DNA of 64,000 nt, from positions 2,852,001 through 2,916,000 of the forward strand of contig NC_015578.1 in the NCBI RefSeq assembly GCF_000214375.1. Direction: 5' to 3'. A program made the position numbers and the translations under genes. Positions 1-6,821 of this stretch are shown piece by piece. Every line of letters starts with the position of its first letter. The first letter of the stretch is position 1. The stretch comes from Treponema primitia ZAS-2. Lineage in GTDB: Bacteria > Spirochaetota > Spirochaetia > Treponematales > Breznakiellaceae. The notes under the pieces were generated by a model. The model was not told the origin of the DNA. It saw nothing but the letters and a program-made list of their open reading frames with translations, and searched no databases.

Positions 1-821
1 GCTACTACGACGGAAACAACAAAAATAACCCGGTGATATTCCGGTACGGGCTTAGCACGGGACCAAATGCCTTAACCGGCGGTATTGGGACTGATCTGTT
101 CAACAACAATCCGGGAACTGCGCCAAGCGCTCAGGTGATTGCCAATAACAACACTTTCTATAAGGGCGGCTTATATACCGCAGCGGGCGGCCTGAGTAAC
201 GGCCGGGGGGTTATCGCCTGGCATGATGCCCCGGGCCGGCGGCTGATGTATTCCTATTCAAATACCCTGGATCCTTCCACCATGTCCACCCCCGACTGGC
301 AGGCAAACGCCAAAGTTATTGACGCCGATTTCGCCGGGTGGTACGTAGACCTGGCGGTGGACAGCGATAACGGCATCCATATCGCCTACTACGCCAACAG
401 TACAGGTGACCTCAAATACGTTTACCTGCCTTCCTACTATGCAACTCCCCGGGTAGTTACCGTAGATTCCTACCTCTCGGCGGGCACTAAACTCATGATC
501 ACTGTCCGGAAGGAGAATGGCGTACAGATTCCCTATATCTCCTACTACCACGCTTCATTTAGCCAAACCTCAAATTCAGTACGGGTGGTTTGGAAAATAC
601 CGGGTACTCTTACCCATGGCGCAATAAACGACATCTATACCGGCGCCTGGGAGGCAATGACCGTGCCAACTGCGAACATACCCTGGGATGAATATGTCTG
701 TAACGGGGTCCCCACCCGCAGAATCGATACCGGCCCATTAAGCATGGTGGACCTCACTAATAGTGTGTTCATAGGGTATCACACGGATAAAAACTATGAG
801 CGGGCGTATATAAAGAAGTAA
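1..821 (+). CDS. C-terminal part of a large surface protein, beta-propeller-like (5' truncated)
   Basis: The frame is open from the first complete codon at position 3 and ends with TAA at 819-821, so the start lies left of the window and the visible 272 or so residues are only the end. The sequence is rich in Gly, Asn, Tyr and Thr and has short repeated strands such as GIHIAYYANSTGDLKYVY, of the kind seen in BNR/sialidase-like beta-propellers. That fold is inferred from pattern only. No transmembrane segment or catalytic motif is visible. The next gene begins 10 bases downstream on the same strand, so the two probably form an operon. Likely an exported or surface protein of unknown binding role. 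Confidence 0.6.
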   Translation, partial: YYDGNNKNNPVIFRYGLSTGPNALTGGIGTDLFNNNPGTAPSAQVIANNNTFYKGGLYTAAGGLSNGRGVIAWHDAPGRRLMYSYSNTLDPSTMSTPDWQANAKVIDADFAGWYVDLAVDSDNGIHIAYYANSTGDLKYVYLPSYYATPRVVTVDSYLSAGTKLMITVRKENGVQIPYISYYHASFSQTSNSVRVVWKIPGTLTHGAINDIYTGAWEAMTVPTANIPWDEYVCNGVPTRRIDTGPLSMVDLTNSVFIGYHTDKNYERAYIKK

Positions 822-831
822 GGATGAATAA

Positions 832-2058
832 ATGGAAAAAATAAGCGATGGAGAAAAATTCCCTTGGAACCGTGTTCCCCGGCTCCTGAAAGCAGCCATT
901 ATTGCCGCCGCAGTTTTTCTGGCAGGAGGCATACTCTGGCTCATCCTCTGGCCCCGGCCCACCTGGTATGTGGAGGAGCGCTTCGTCATGGATTGGGAAT
1001 TTGTGCTCAAGCGTAACGATCCGCCCTTTACCCGCATCAGGGCCTATACCCCGGAGAAAGGGCCGCCCCGCCGGGGAACGGGCTGGATCATCACCGGGGA
1101 TTTGGGAGATAGCGTCGGAGATTCGGGAGATAGCATCGGAACTTCGGAAGGCAGTGTCAGAGATTTGAGAGACAGCTCCGGGGATTTGGGAGGCAATGTT
1201 GGAACTTCGGGAGACGCCTCCGGAAAAGCCTGGGGCGCCGTGCGGATTATGCGCTTCCCCGATGAAACCCTCAGCGAGGTCTCAGGTGGAGACAGCCCCG
1301 ACAGCACCCTTGCGGACGCCGGGGAAAACCGGGACACCCTGCTTTTAGCCTTGGACCCCTGGCTGGTATTCCGCAAACACTCCCATCAGGGACTGTCCCG
1401 GAACCGGGCCGAGGCTGCCGGAGAGGGATCACTATTATTGCCCGGCGGAGAAGACGAGGCGCTTTGGGCATGGGCATCCCAGCTTCTCCAGGAAAGACCC
1501 GGTATATTTACTGAGGAAGACGAGACCTGGAAGCGGACCCTGGAGGAGCTACCAGGAGACAGCCGTTTCTGGCAGGAAGCGCTACTTGCAACGCCGAATT
1601 CAGTCGGAGAATTCCTCGAGCTACTTGCAACACCGACAATAGTCGGCCCGACTATTGTCGGCAAGTTCCTCGCGCAGGAAAGCTACTGGTTTGACACGGT
1701 GGACCTGCTCCTTCGGCAAGGGCTGTCCTGGCTCTACGCCCCCCTGAGCCGTATGCGGGAACTGTCATCCTATGATATGGGGCTTCTCACCGCAGAGACT
1801 TTTCCCTGCAGGCCCGAGTGGAATGAGTACGGTCTCCAGGCGGAGATTCTCCAGGCCATACCCATGCCCGGCAAGGGGCAAACAGAAAAACTGGCGGTGG
1901 CTAAAGCCTGGCTTCTAAGGCCCGAAATTCAAACCGCCATTGCGGATCAGCTGAAGTGGATCCCCGCCCATCCCCAGGGTGAGGCCTATAACCCCATCAG
2001 CCGGGATGCGCAGCTGGCGTGGTTCAGCAGTTCTTTCTTGTGGCAAAGAGGACGGTAA
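832..2058 (+). CDS. Membrane-anchored periplasmic protein of unknown function carrying family-A repeats
   Basis: 408 residues. An uncleaved-looking hydrophobic segment at about residues 22-42 follows a basic N terminus, so the rest should face the periplasm. Residues 90-130 are a low-complexity GDS/GTS-type stretch encoded by near-repeats of about 24 bases (1096-1230). Residues 250-282 are encoded by two tandem copies of the family-A palindromic element, read in frame. The C-terminal 100 residues (AKAWLLRPEIQTAIADQLKW and onward) look like the end of an ABC-type extracellular solute-binding protein, but this is only a resemblance. AGGA lies 8 bases before the ATG. I do not recognise the gene. 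Confidence 0.7.
   Translation: MEKISDGEKFPWNRVPRLLKAAIIAAAVFLAGGILWLILWPRPTWYVEERFVMDWEFVLKRNDPPFTRIRAYTPEKGPPRRGTGWIITGDLGDSVGDSGDSIGTSEGSVRDLRDSSGDLGGNVGTSGDASGKAWGAVRIMRFPDETLSEVSGGDSPDSTLADAGENRDTLLLALDPWLVFRKHSHQGLSRNRAEAAGEGSLLLPGGEDEALWAWASQLLQERPGIFTEEDETWKRTLEELPGDSRFWQEALLATPNSVGEFLELLATPTIVGPTIVGKFLAQESYWFDTVDLLLRQGLSWLYAPLSRMRELSSYDMGLLTAETFPCRPEWNEYGLQAEILQAIPMPGKGQTEKLAVAKAWLLRPEIQTAIADQLKWIPAHPQGEAYNPISRDAQLAWFSSSFLWQRGR
1579..1675 (+). repeat. Family-A palindromic element, tandem double copy inside a CDS
   Basis: Two units abut: 1579-1619 (inner stem CCGAATTCAGTCGG, slightly imperfect) and 1620-1675, which contains two inner stems, CCGACAATAGTCGG and its exact inverse, joined by one C. 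Both units start with CTACTTGCAAC and end with an A-rich link to TTCCTCG. The whole block is open in the frame of the surrounding gene. Confidence 0.85.
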
Positions 2059-2171
2059 AACCAGGGTTCCCGCCTCGCGCCCCTGCCAGTCCCGGGATGA
2101 TGCCGAATGTTTTTTGTTTGCTATTCCTCATTGATCATTCCCCCGTGATGCCTAATTTCAAAAAAGATACT

Positions 2172-2926
2172 TTAGGGGCCTTTGGTCTTGCGAGCCGCAA
2201 TAAGAGCATTAATAGCCCGATGGACATTCTGCCGAAATTGAACGGGGTTGTAACGAGCTTTAGTCGCGGTCAGCTTTTCTTTCAGTTCCAGCGAGATGCA
2301 GGACTCCATAAACCTCTGGTACGGGGTCTTCAGGTCCTTGTCGTAGGCCTTCACCGTCTTCGAACCCACGATTAATTTGCCAAGCAATTTTTATTGGGGA
2401 CGAAGAAATTGAGGAGCGGACATCGGTATGCATAGATGCGACCAAGGACATTGTATCCCTTGTCAGTATCGTAGCGGGCAAACCCCACGTAATTTCTGAC
2501 GAAGGCATTGTTTTTCTGTTCAGTGAAGCAATTATCGTTGCTGTGATGGGCTCTGCTTCTGGTGAGCAGTACGTTGACATGATTCCAAGCAGTTTTTGCC
2601 AGATTGACGTTATCCCTGTTGATAAACTCGCTGCCGTTGTCGGAGTGAATTTCGGAAACCGGGAAGGGGCTATGGTCCAATATGAACTGCAGCCAGGAGA
2701 TAACCCATTGATGGGCCTTGTTACGCAGGGGGAAGAGGAATGTCCAGCCGGAAGCGACATCGGTGGCGGTGGGGGTAAGGCAAAACATGCCCGAATCGGC
2801 CCATCCGCAGTGATGTACCGTGTCTATTTAGCAAAATCCGGGGATAATCCGCTCTTCGTTGGTATAGCTTATCCTGATGGGAATTTGACGCATGAGCAAC
2901 TGATCCCAAACCGGGTCCCGCTCAAT
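2172..2926 (-). pseudogene. Integrase-type (rve/DDE) transposase, decayed and 5'-truncated
   Basis: The minus-strand product keeps the hallmarks of a DDE integrase core: VHHCGWADSG, TDVASGW, HSDNGSEFIN, and ENK-like TEQKNNAF. It is broken in at least two places. A TAA interrupts the frame just before the VHHCG motif (about 2833), and the last 65 residues (KLIVGSKTVKAYDKD and onward, 2172-2380) are in another frame, apparently shifted in the A-rich run near 2385. The upstream end stops exactly at the terminal repeat of the neighbouring IS256-family element at 2927, which probably truncated it. The N-terminal DNA-binding part is not present in the window. Confidence 0.8.
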
Positions 2927-4100
2927 GAACTTGTAATTTTTTTAGTGTAAACGGTAATCATAGGGGGACTCTGTCTTCCCCATAAATGATTGCGAATTGA
3001 TTGAGGGCAGCACCCCAATCCCGTATAGGCATTGTCCATTTTCTGGAAATGTTTTTCAAGCCCATAAAAATTAATTTCACCGCAGCCTCGTCATTCGGGA
3101 AAGACTGGCGGTGTTTGATAATTTTTTGAATGGTGTAATTAACCGATTCAATGGCATTGGTAGTATACACCGCCTTCCGGTCTTTGTAGGGGACAAACCG
3201 GACTGAGTTCCGGACCATATGGACGATGCAAAGCTGGACCTCAGTTTTGGGGAACACTGCGGCAATGGCGTCGGGAAAGCCGGTCAGCCCATCGACTGCG
3301 GCAAAGAGGATGTCCTGTACCCCCCGATTTTTGAGTTCATTCATAATGCCCATCAAGAGGGGAACCTTCACTGCTTCGCAGTTCGGTTGAGGAACCAGAA
3401 CTTGGCCCCTTCGTTCTGTTCAATCCAGAGCCCTAAGAGCTCTTTCTGTCCATCCAAACATATCGCCAAGGCCAAATAAACGGATTTTTTGACTACCGTA
3501 GCCCCATCGCGGATATTGACCCGCAGCGCATCCAGGAAAACTATCGGATAAAAGGGCTCAAGCGCCCGCCCCCGCCATTCGGCCGCCAGTTCCTTAACCT
3601 CATCGGTTACCCGGCTGATCACCTCAAGGACGTCAACGGCGTAAATGTCCTTGAGGTGATCTTGAATCTGGCACGTGGTCAGTCCCAGGGCGTACATCGA
3701 AAGGATTTTGTCATCGAACCCCCGAAACTCCCGCTGGTGTTTGGGAACGATTTGAGGCTCAAATGTTCCCTCCCGATCCCGCGGGACTTCGATCGGCATC
3801 GGCCCATTGTTGGTTCTTAATGCTTTGGTGTTTTTGCCATTCCGGCGGTTCGAGATTTGTTTTTCACCTTGGTCGTTTTTCTCATACCCAAGATGCTCGG
3901 TCAGTGCGAACCGAAGGTTCGAAGCCTCCATCGTCCGCTCCACCAGCGTTTTGGTTAGCTGTTTCATGATCCCTTCGGGCCCGTAAAAGTCATCGGGTCC
4001 ATGATAGTCCTTCAGAATTGCATCCAGGACTTCTTTTGGAAAGGCCATACTTGCTCCTTCTAAGTAGTATAGCCGTTTACACTAATTTTGTTACAAGTCC
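2927..4100. mobile_element. IS256-family insertion sequence, non-autonomous remnant
   Basis: Bounded by 28-bp imperfect inverted repeats, 2927-2954 and 4073-4100, sharing an ACTTGTAA outer block and the inner core TTAGTGTAAACGG. I see no clear 8-bp target duplication: the left flank reads CGCTCAAT and the right flank ATTTATTC. That fits insertion followed by loss or recombination of one side. The length of about 1.17 kb is shorter than usual for IS256 members because the transposase has an internal deletion. Confidence 0.8.
2958..4048 (-). pseudogene. IS256-family (mutator-type) transposase, frameshifted and internally deleted
   Basis: Minus strand from ATG at 4048. The first 226 residues carry the normal N-terminal half, including VFLDALRVNIRDG around the first catalytic Asp. 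The frame breaks at about 3368-3371 and continues in a second frame with AAVDGLTGFPDAI (second Asp region) and QLCIVHMVRNS. There VPYKDRKA is joined directly to VYTTNAIESVN. In intact family members some 60-70 residues separate these two motifs, so an internal deletion of roughly 200 bp is inferred. AAGGAGCAAGT precedes the start as a ribosome-binding site. Inactive unless supplied in trans. Confidence 0.88.
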
Positions 4101-4287
4101 ATTTATTCCAAACTTGCCATTTAAAGATTTAACATGGGTTCTGTAATATTCGAGATATTCTCCTGATAATTCTTACAATTCTTTTGACCACATTTTAAAC
4201 CCCAATATTATAACTCGATAAGTAAATATAAGAATTGATATTTATATATTCAAATTATGGCCAATCTATCGAGATCGAGAGATGTTT

Positions 4288-4314
4288 CTTGAGGCTGTTT
4301 CAAACAGCCTCAAG
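4288..4314. terminator. Perfect 13-bp hairpin, probable end of the lipoprotein transcript
   Basis: CTTGAGGCTGTTT and its exact inverse are separated by a single C, 25 bases beyond the stop of the minus-strand lipoprotein. There is no strong T-run on either side, so intrinsic termination is plausible but not certain. The 4101-4287 stretch before it is AT-rich and shows no gene. Confidence 0.5.
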
Positions 4315-4339
4315 TTAATGTATATTCAGTCTATTATTT

Positions 4340-4855
4340 TTATTTAGGTTTTGCAATTCCTTTTGAAGCCATATACCAAATTTCATTACTATATTTATCA
4401 TCGCACATTGCAAATATTATATAAACTTCTGCATTAGCTCCTTTAGTTTGAATTGTTCCATAAACATATTCCCATACAGACCAAAGCCCGGCTGAGTATT
4501 CATTTAAGTCTAACCAAAATTGAGTCATTATTTTGCTTGGTAACCCTCCTGTAACAACTTGTAGCGAATCATAATCTAAAAGATAAGTAAGACCGTCAAC
4601 AATCACTGAATCGCCTCCACCAGGATACGTGTCTAAAATTCTTATTAGTTCACTAGTTTTTTGATCACTACTTACCGAAGACCAATTATAATCAACTGGT
4701 AATTTTCCTGAACTTAAGTATGTTAATCGATGAAGTACTTGAGGATAAATTACATCAGTTGGTAAGTTAGTTGGTAAGTTAGTTGGCGTGTTGTTTGTTG
4801 TGTCGCAACTAACCAATAAAGCCATTAAAATAAATACGACTAAAAATCTTTTCAT
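4340..4855 (-). CDS. Small lipoprotein of unknown function
   Basis: 171 residues with a short lipoprotein signal: basic start MKRF, hydrophobic core, and lipobox LLVSC with Cys17. A Thr/Asn/Pro-rich spacer repeating TNLPTNLP follows. The mature part has no motif I recognise; it is rich in Trp, Tyr and Ser, as in small globular envelope proteins. The start is well supported by AAAGGAGA 7 bases upstream. Base composition is clearly more AT-rich than the efflux and pyrE genes, like the rest of 4.1-6.3 kb, which suggests horizontal acquisition of the block. Confidence 0.75.
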   Translation of the reverse strand: MKRFLVVFILMALLVSCDTTNNTPTNLPTNLPTDVIYPQVLHRLTYLSSGKLPVDYNWSSVSSDQKTSELIRILDTYPGGGDSVIVDGLTYLLDYDSLQVVTGGLPSKIMTQFWLDLNEYSAGLWSVWEYVYGTIQTKGANAEVYIIFAMCDDKYSNEIWYMASKGIAKPK

Positions 4856-4965
4856 TAAGAAATCTCCTTTTTCATTTTATATTCGTCGATAATATTTTGA
4901 ACTCTCAATACAAAATTTCAATTTCTATATATATTAGTAATATTTGAAATTCAACTATTTAATTC

Positions 4966-5139
4966 CTAAACTAGTTTTTCATTATCAAATATTACGTTTC
5001 CATTCTTTGGCTTACTTTTGACCAAGGTTTTAATATTCAAAAGTTTTTCCCCCACCAATAACAACTTGTCTTTATTAGTGTCATCCAAATTATCAAAATT
5101 ATTAAATAACTCTTTTACTTGAATCTCTTCATCATCCAT
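4966..5139 (-). CDS. 57-residue acidic protein, divergent from the XRE regulator
   Basis: ATG at 5137-5139 and TAG at 4966-4968. A strong AAAGGGGGG ribosome-binding site stands 6 bases upstream, with a matching promoter at 5178-5207, so I regard it as real despite its size. The predicted product is charged: MDDEEIQVKEL, then LDDTNKDKLLLVGEKLL, which should be helical, then a basic tail. The middle resembles the helical tail found after the HTH in some phage-type repressors, but I cannot assign a family. It is transcribed divergently from the XRE gene at 5398 over a region with paired direct repeats, an arrangement typical of a regulator and its partner. Confidence 0.6.
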   Translation of the reverse strand: MDDEEIQVKELFNNFDNLDDTNKDKLLLVGEKLLNIKTLVKSKPKNGNVIFDNEKLV

Positions 5140-5177
5140 AAACGCCCCCCTTTAACTGTCCCTTTTTCAAAACGGAT

Positions 5178-5207
5178 ACTATATAAAAAAATCCGGGAAA
5201 TCTTCAA
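5178..5207 (-). promoter_or_regulatory. Sigma-70-type promoter of the 57-aa gene
   Basis: On the minus strand TTGAAG (5202-5207) and TATAGT (5178-5183) are 18 bases apart. Transcription would begin near 5171, giving a leader of about 30 bases with the ribosome-binding site. Confidence 0.5.
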
Positions 5208-5257
5208 AACTTCTTTGAGTAATAATACCCACATAGAGGGAATTTAACACCCGTCAA

Positions 5258-5309
5258 TATAATTGTCAATAGGACTACAAAATATCTTAATTTCAGACTA
5301 TAATTGTCA
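5258..5309. promoter_or_regulatory. Paired 11-bp direct repeats between divergent genes, candidate operators
   Basis: TATAATTGTCA occurs exactly at 5258-5268 and again at 5299-5309, 41 bases apart (about four helical turns), between the XRE gene and the 57-aa gene. Spacing on one DNA face fits a dimeric regulator, most simply the neighbouring XRE protein. This is inferred from position only. Confidence 0.4.
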
Positions 5310-5346
5310 TAAATAACTGTATAAAAAAACATACACCTGAATTATC

Positions 5347-5375
5347 TTGAGTTAAATAGATTTATCTGTTATGGT
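5347..5375 (+). promoter_or_regulatory. Promoter of the XRE regulator
   Basis: TTGAGT (5347-5352), a 17-base spacer and TATGGT (5370-5375). The -10 box overlaps an upstream ATG at 5371, so that ATG cannot be the start if this promoter is used; the ATG at 5398 fits instead. Confidence 0.45.
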
Positions 5376-5397
5376 GATAATAGGAATATATAGGACT

Positions 5398-5748
5398 ATG
5401 AGTACGGTATATGAACGGATTAAGGAAATACGAACCCGATTAGGAATTTCTCAAGTTGAGTTTTCAGAACGGATATTTATTGGTAAAAGTTTTTATGGCG
5501 ATATTGAAATTGGAAAAAAGAAAGTTAACAAACGGATTATTTTTATCATATCTAAACAGTTTAATGTAAATGAAGAATGGATTAGCACCGGAGAAGGTGA
5601 AATGTTTACAGATAACCCGCCCGACATTAGAAAAGAGAAATTATTAAATATTTACAATCAACTTGAAGGTTCTCTCCGGGAATGTTTAGTTGAACAATCT
5701 GGTGTCCTTTTAAAGTTCCAAAAAGAAAATAACAATAAAAAAGGATGA
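5398..5748 (+). CDS. XRE-family HTH transcriptional regulator
   Basis: 116 residues from ATG 5398. An N-terminal helix-turn-helix of the phage-repressor type spans about residues 5-60: ERIKEIRTRLGISQVEFSE, with recognition helix FIGKSFYGDIE, followed by the family's characteristic FNVNEEWISTGEGEMF. The C-terminal 45 residues are a Gln/Glu/Lys-rich helical tail, probably for dimerisation. No protease or ligand domain is present, so it is not a LexA/CI-type self-cleaving repressor. It should bind near its own divergent promoter region (5140-5397). The AT-rich codon use matches the surrounding island. It ends inside a strong terminator hairpin. Confidence 0.85.
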   Translation: MSTVYERIKEIRTRLGISQVEFSERIFIGKSFYGDIEIGKKKVNKRIIFIISKQFNVNEEWISTGEGEMFTDNPPDIRKEKLLNIYNQLEGSLRECLVEQSGVLLKFQKENNNKKG

Positions 5749-5764
5749 TTTGAAAATCATCCTT
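5741..5764. terminator. Perfect 11-bp hairpin terminator between convergent genes
   Basis: AAGGATGATTT and its exact inverse with a two-base loop, with A-runs upstream and T-rich sequence downstream. It can therefore stop transcription in both directions. The stop codon of the XRE gene lies in the left arm. Confidence 0.75.
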
Positions 5765-5786
5765 AATATTTTAAATTGAAAATTTG

Positions 5787-6083
5787 TTATTTCAATTCTC
5801 TTGAAGTTTTAAGAAGATAGATTTTATCATTGGTAGTAATGACAAGCCGCCAAGTTGGGTAAGGATTACCATGAAGTATTTCTTTAACCTCAAGAGTTTT
5901 ACAATCACCGGAAATGATTTTGGAAACGGTGTCCTCGACTTTAATATTCTTGCTTTCGTCCTGAAACCAAGACTTGATTTGATAATCAGAAAATGTCTTA
6001 ATAGTTTCATCTTGATTATTCTTTTTCATTTTTAACATCCAAGTTAAATTATGAATTTGATATAAGATATTAGGATTTTGCAT
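5787..6083 (-). CDS. Small hypothetical protein of the AT-rich island
   Basis: 98 residues, minus strand, convergent with the XRE gene and sharing its terminator. There is no signal peptide and no membrane segment. The C-terminal half (LEVKEILHGNPYPTWRLVIT, then KIYLLKTSR) looks like alternating beta strands of a small cytoplasmic domain. I do not recognise the family. The start is uncertain: no good ribosome-binding site precedes ATG 6083, and a second in-frame Met lies at residue 16. The region before it carries a 12-bp inverted repeat straddling the start. Confidence 0.5.
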   Translation of the reverse strand: MQNPNILYQIHNLTWMLKMKKNNQDETIKTFSDYQIKSWFQDESKNIKVEDTVSKIISGDCKTLEVKEILHGNPYPTWRLVITTNDKIYLLKTSRELK

Positions 6084-6118
6084 TCAAAATTGAAGATTAA
6101 AAATTAAATATCTTATAT
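6060..6118. repeat. 12-bp inverted repeat across the start of the 98-aa gene
   Basis: ATATAAGATATT at 6060-6071 and its exact inverse at 6107-6118, separated by 35 bases that include the start codon at 6083. It may be an operator or a chance feature of AT-rich DNA. Confidence 0.4.
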
Positions 6119-6181
6119 TCAGGTATAAAGGTATTCCAAAAGTCCTATGGTTTAACAAGAAGGGGCCTAGATTTAATTTTC

Positions 6182-6211
6182 TTGACATGGTATATATAAG
6201 CCACATATAAT
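6182..6211 (+). promoter_or_regulatory. Consensus sigma-70 promoter
   Basis: Perfect TTGACA (6182-6187) and perfect TATAAT (6206-6211), 18 bases apart. It points into the truncated Rpn gene at 6281 and, beyond it, the efflux operon at 6818. It may therefore be a captured promoter for the latter, as no clear promoter is seen closer. Confidence 0.65.
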
Positions 6212-6280
6212 TATGTCTGGAATTAAACTAGGAGCTCGGATTAAAATATAAGGGGTAGGGAAATTTATATAAAGTGGAAT

Positions 6281-6664
6281 TTGACTAACATCAACCCCGG
6301 CCATAATGAGGAGATGCTGAAGAAATGCGATGAACTCAGCGGGTACAGCATTTTTGTTGACAAAGTGCGGGAATACTCAGAAGCCATTCCCGATGCAAAA
6401 AGTGCTTTTAAAAAAGCAATCGACGACTGCATAGAACACGATGTTCTGCGCGATTTTTTGAAATCACATTTAAGCGAGGTATTAAACATGTTGTTAGCCG
6501 AATGGAAAAACGTGAAATGGGGCGAAGTCCAACGGGAGGAAGGCCGGGAAGAAAAAGCCAGAGAAGATGCAAAGAATCTTCTTGCCCTGGGTGTAAGCCC
6601 GGAAACGGTAGCCAAAGGCGTTGGCCTTGACATGGAGACCGTCAAGAAGCTCTCCGCAGAATAA
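6281..6664 (+). pseudogene. C-terminal remnant of an Rpn-type PD-(D/E)XK nuclease
   Basis: About 127 residues remain, beginning with NINPGHNEEMLKKCDELSGY and continuing through FVDKVREYSEAI, a DDCIEHDVLRDFLKSH helix pair and an EGREEKARED charged tail. These are the C-terminal hallmarks of the recombination-promoting nuclease/putative transposase family. The catalytic N-terminal domain (PD, ExK) is absent; upstream sequence is stop-rich and AT-rich. The only initiator is a TTG, so translation is doubtful. Its last helices (LGVSPETVAKGVGLDMETVKKL) are the usual tail of treponemal copies. Confidence 0.75.
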
Positions 6665-6682
6665 GCAAATGTGGCGGATACT

Positions 6683-6710
6683 GCGCAACTTGCAACGCAG
6701 TTTCCCGCGC
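6683..6710 (+). repeat. Family-A palindromic element, short form
   Basis: Reads GCGCAACTTGCAAC then GCAGTTTCCCGCGC. It lacks the inner CCGAC-NNNN-GTCGG stem and lies 19 bases after the Rpn remnant. Confidence 0.8.
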
Positions 6711-6731
6711 AGGAAAAACATAACAGCGAGT

Positions 6732-6821
6732 ATGCCGATTATCAAGCCTGTATTAGATTTACGGAACTACATAGAAGTCCTTAGTGATATAGCAACAGCC
6801 GGAGGAATACCCTCTCCATGA
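6732..6821 (+). pseudogene. N-terminal remnant of a Phd/YefM-type antitoxin
   Basis: ATG at 6732 opens 29 codons whose start, MPIIKPVLDLRNYIEVL, is the conserved N terminus of Phd/YefM antitoxins. The remaining two-thirds are missing and the frame ends with TGA overlapping the ATG of the efflux gene at 6818. No toxin partner is present. It could now act as a small leader ORF coupled to the efflux operon. Confidence 0.6.

Noticed and set aside
1579-1675. CRISPR-like repeat-palindrome pattern
   Set aside because: Only two abutting units, no spacers of constant length, and copies are dispersed across the window in both orientations.
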